DNA of 64,000 nt, taken from assembly GCA_003342895.1 (NCBI GenBank), contig PTFA01000055.1:3317629-3381628 (forward strand). Reading direction: 5' to 3'. Of the stretch, positions 60,736 to 64,000 are shown piece by piece. Source of the stretch: Casuarius casuarius. Taxonomy: Eukaryota > Chordata > Aves > Casuariiformes > Casuariidae. The translations under genes were made by a program, and so were the position numbers. How positions within the stretch are numbered: position 1 is the first letter of the stretch; each line of letters begins with the position of its first letter. The notes under the pieces were generated by a model. The model was not told the DNA's origin. It searched no databases and saw only the letters and a program-made list of their open reading frames with translations.

Positions 60736-63499
60736 GGAAGAGAGTGGAGAAAACCCTTCGCAATCACAATACTGGAATCTTACCCTGTCTGAATTTTATC
60801 TTTTTCCATCACTTTCCAAATCCTCGATATCTGCTATGCATCTTTCTTTGGTATTCCTGTTTTGTCAGGGCTTTGTTTTAATTTCCACATTTTACTGGAT
60901 ATCTAGAAGACCTCCTTCACCTGACAACAGGAGCTTCCATTCATTGACTTGAATGGTTGTTGTCAGAGGGACTCACACTCTGTTACTCAGCACAGGAGGA
61001 ATGAATTGCAATAATAATACCTGGCTATGCTAAACTTAAGGCATTATACTGGAAACCAGCCGAGAGCTAAAACAATGCTTTCTAAAGTACCAATGGGGTG
61101 GAAAAGTTTTCATATGAGAAAGCACTCAAGTCAGAAGCTTTAATTTTCTTCCAAACGTGAAAGAGAGGTATTCTTCAGCATTATGTCCCCTAAGAGAAGT
61201 TTCCTTGAAAGGAGTTATGTATAGGGGGACCATGAACAGCAGGGAAATATGTGGTTACAAGTTTTGATTCAGTTAACAACTTTCTGCATCTATTTCAAGA
61301 ATTGTTGTTAAAAATGACACAAGGTGGGGTAATGTACTGATGGGATAGGAACTCTCAGATTTTCAAAGATCCCTGTCATTTCTGATTACACATAACTGAA
61401 ATCTGCACAACATCCTTTGCTTTTTCAGGAACAGTTTAGTTTGCTATAGAAAGAGGGATGGTGTTGGGAGGAGAAGAAAGTTGTTATTCCATTCCCTAAA
61501 CTGAACTAGTTGGGATGAAATGAAACTCAGTCTTAACTGCCTTTTCCTGAGGCCTGATCCTTTTTCTCATTCACATTTTAGCTTTTCACTGTAAGCATAT
61601 CCAGAAAAGAGAGTTAAAGACCTGCTACAAAAGCACGATACGAATCCTCCCTTAAGCTTCATGCCAGAGGCGAGTAATATTATAAGCACATTTGGAGGCA
61701 GCAGAAAGTCAAGGAAACCTGAATCTCTAAGAAATCTCATGAACATACACTTGGAAAACATGTTTGTCAGTGCAAGAAACCAATATCCTGGAAATGTTCT
61801 TCTAGCAAAGATTACCAGAAGTCTCAGCCCAGATAGCAGAAATCTTCCTAGTACAAGTGGCCAATTGCACGTACATATGTTACAAAGAGAAAATGGAACA
61901 TAAGGAACAGTTCAGAGATTAAAAAGATGTATCTCCAAAGGAGTAATTCTAAATTATTTTAATTGCAATTGTAATAACATAGTACTGTTACATATCTCCA
62001 CTTGAGGCACAGATAGAAACATAGCACAGACCTCACCCTCCATAGTTTATCACAAGCAATGTGCAGGAAGTAAAGACAAGAGTTCCTCAAGAAGTCTGGT
62101 CCAAAATTCAATGAAATAAACCCTAATCTATATTCAAACACTTTGCTGAGGGATGTGAATGGTATTTCGGAGCAAACTGGTCTTTTGGAGTTTTCAGTGT
62201 GACCTACTAACATTTGAATCAGGAATTTATGTTTGTCAAAACCTGAATCGAAAATGTGGTCCTCCTCCACTAAACCAAACCCTGTTGATTTGAATTTCAG
62301 AATAGTTTTCATTGTTTTCCACAACTTAAAATGAAGCCACTACAAAAATGAGACAGAAGAAAAATGTGGAGAAAAATAACTCTAACATCTAGCTAGACCA
62401 GAAACTATGTAACATTTTCTCCCAGTGATAATTGCCTCTAAAACTAAAGTTAAAACCTTTAAAACAATCCAGTCACTTTATTAAAATGTTTTAGGAAAGC
62501 TCTTTTGGCAGTAAGAGCTAGAATGATGCAGGGGCCTCAATTATCCATGAAGTTTAGAGAAAGCAGATCTAGTGGGAATGATTAACTGAGTGGTTTTATG
62601 GCCAAAACAAATGACTGTGATTCTCTCCTGTGGCTCATTTAAGTTTTGATTATGTTGCCACCAGTCCCATATGTTGCTTTCATTAGTGACTCAGCAAAAA
62701 GGGCTGTCTTCATGACCCAGGAATAGGCCAGACTGTCTGCCTCTTACGTGAGTATATCTGGAGCATCCTTGGTGCATTACTAAACTGTCCTGAGTGCTAG
62801 GCACAAAAACAGCCCCTGTATTCTGGAGCAAGAAAGGAGATGAGGGAGAAGATGGGAAGGAAGAGACAGGGCCATGATTCATATCCCATCAACCTGGCCA
62901 GCTGTGCCTGAGGAAGAACAAGCTGCACCCTATAAAATGTAGCAGGCAGCATTAAAATAAATCAAATTCAATAGTGTACAGAGGCTCCTACATTGAAAGG
63001 AGCTTTGCCATGTGACAGCAGTTTAACCTTTTATAGCTCATTCAGTTTCTTCATTCCTCACAGTGTCCACACAAATCACTTCCTAGACAAGATTGTTGGG
63101 GTGACCGGGGTCTGAGGACAGCTACACTGGGAGACCCACTACAGCCTGAGACTCCCTGCTTCCTTGCCTATAAAACCTTCTCAGATCTTCCCACACAAGA
63201 TGCTCCCCCTGAATCTTACTTGCCCTACAAGGCCAGTAGGCCAGTTTTCGGTTGAAGACCCTATAGAAATTCCTTTGGATTTCACATTCCTGCTGGTGTG
63301 GTGACCCAGTGATGACTGTTTCTGAGTTCCTGTTAGCAATGGAGCCCTTCCCCCTTTTGCTTTTTGTCCACATCTATCCACATCTGTAGCCCGAACACAT
63401 TAGGCAATTAGGAATAGGAACAAAGTTCACTCTCCTTGCCCCAACAATGAAAGCTAAAACTTTTAGAGGATATTTCAGCTGTAGAACTCATCTCTTTAC
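60736..63499. other. Non-coding AT-rich DNA, one possible old-repeat fragment
   Basis: No gene is recognised. At about 60,935-61,005 the words CTTCCATTCATTGACTTGAA and TTACTCAGCACAGGAGG resemble CTCCCATTGACTTCAATGGG and TGCTCAGCACCTC of an old sauropsid repeat; this is tentative. The minus frame at 61,959-62,324 (121 codons) has no motif and no support. Confidence 0.48.
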
Positions 63500-63640
63500 A
63501 AACTACATATCACAACCTGTATTTTACAGATGGGCAAACTGAGTTTCCAAAAACTGCAGAAACTTATCAAAGACTGGCCACTCAGCTGATAAATGAACAT
63601 TTCAAAAGAGAAAGTATTAAAATTGAGCTCCCATTACAAG
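63500..63640 (-). mobile_element. CORE-SINE (MIR-like) or L2 relic
   Basis: TATTTTACAGATGGGCAAAC TGAG, then GAAACTTATCAAAGACTGGC and CACTCAGCTGATAAATGAAC, is the reverse strand of the MIR/L2 core, remembered as TTTTACAGATGGGGAAACTG AGG, AAGTGACTTGCCCAAGGTC and CACACAGCTAGTAAGTGG. About 110 bases are collinear. No coding capacity. Confidence 0.62.
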
Positions 63641-64000
63641 GTAACAAATGCATGTAAAATGTGGGTATCATTCTTTTGAGGCTTAACAAGATACCCATAA
63701 GAGCTACCACAAGCACAGAGTCCATGACGAAAGAAAGTCCAGCAGGGTTCAGAGATGTAAAATATTTCTGTAATAATTCTATTAATTAACAGATTGAATT
63801 TTTAGTCATGCATGCCATCTACGACATGACAATTCTGCAGTATTGCATGAGCTCTGTAGGTACTGCAGTACATAACCAAGAAGAGAAACCTTTCCCAGCA
63901 ACGGCTTTAAGATCACTATGGTATTGTGCTGTCCCCATAGAACATAGGAACAAAATAAATATTTATTCCCCTTGAGAATGGAGAGGACTCAAAAAATGCT
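63641..64000. other. Non-coding AT-rich DNA to window end
   Basis: No gene, RNA or repeat is recognised in the last 360 bases. The window is cut here arbitrarily. Confidence 0.5.

Noticed and set aside
1..64000. A CRISPR array, prokaryotic operon, phage or other microbial system
   Set aside because: No regularly spaced direct repeats, no gene clusters and no bacterial-type genes; the CR1 and SINE content shows this is vertebrate nuclear DNA.

Overview
The window looks like gene-free, AT-rich, intergenic or deep intronic DNA from a vertebrate nuclear genome, most probably a bird or another sauropsid. The basis is the repeat content. There are several CR1-type LINE fragments, relics of the older CR1/L3-like LINEs that are common in crocodilians and turtles, a few very old CORE-SINE (MIR-like) relics, and two copies of a tRNA-like inverted-repeat element. 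I see no operons, ribosome binding sites, bacterial genes, viral genes or CRISPR arrays. No open reading frame in any of the six frames matches a protein family I recognise. The longest (147 codons) lies in a GC-rich island where overlapping frames are open on both strands, so I do not call it a gene. The CR1 family assignments are from memory of family consensus, not from a search.

Layout. 1-10.4 kb: mostly unique AT-rich sequence with small duplications, a 21-bp perfect palindrome near 8.03 kb and fragments of an old repeat carrying a CCATTGACTTCA-type core. 10.48-10.74 kb: 3' end of a CR1 on the plus strand, followed by a TATG/TA microsatellite. 23.79-24.33 kb: 3' end of an old CR1/L3-like LINE. 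27.93-28.05 kb: minus-strand CORE-SINE relic. 28-44 kb: very repeat-poor. 44.16-45.04 kb: the only CpG-island-like segment, with a short GC-rich tandem repeat; it is the best candidate for a promoter or unannotated first exon. 45.67-45.92 and 53.32-53.66 kb: two copies of the tRNA-like inverted-repeat element. 46.94-47.22 kb: plus-strand CORE-SINE. 48.84-51.44 kb: three collinear pieces of one long, decayed CR1/L3-like LINE, separated by blocks I cannot assign. 57.0-57.9 kb: smooth AT-rich sequence with homeodomain-type motifs. 59.79-60.74 kb: the longest and least decayed CR1 piece, minus strand. 63.50-63.64 kb: a last CORE-SINE relic.

Nothing here works together as a gene system. The transposon pieces are all broken and could not move by themselves. 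The functional questions worth asking are whether the 44-45 kb island is a promoter and whether any of the smooth AT-rich blocks (3.9-4.3, 17.35-17.7 and 57.0-57.9 kb) are conserved non-coding elements. Neither can be settled from sequence reading alone.
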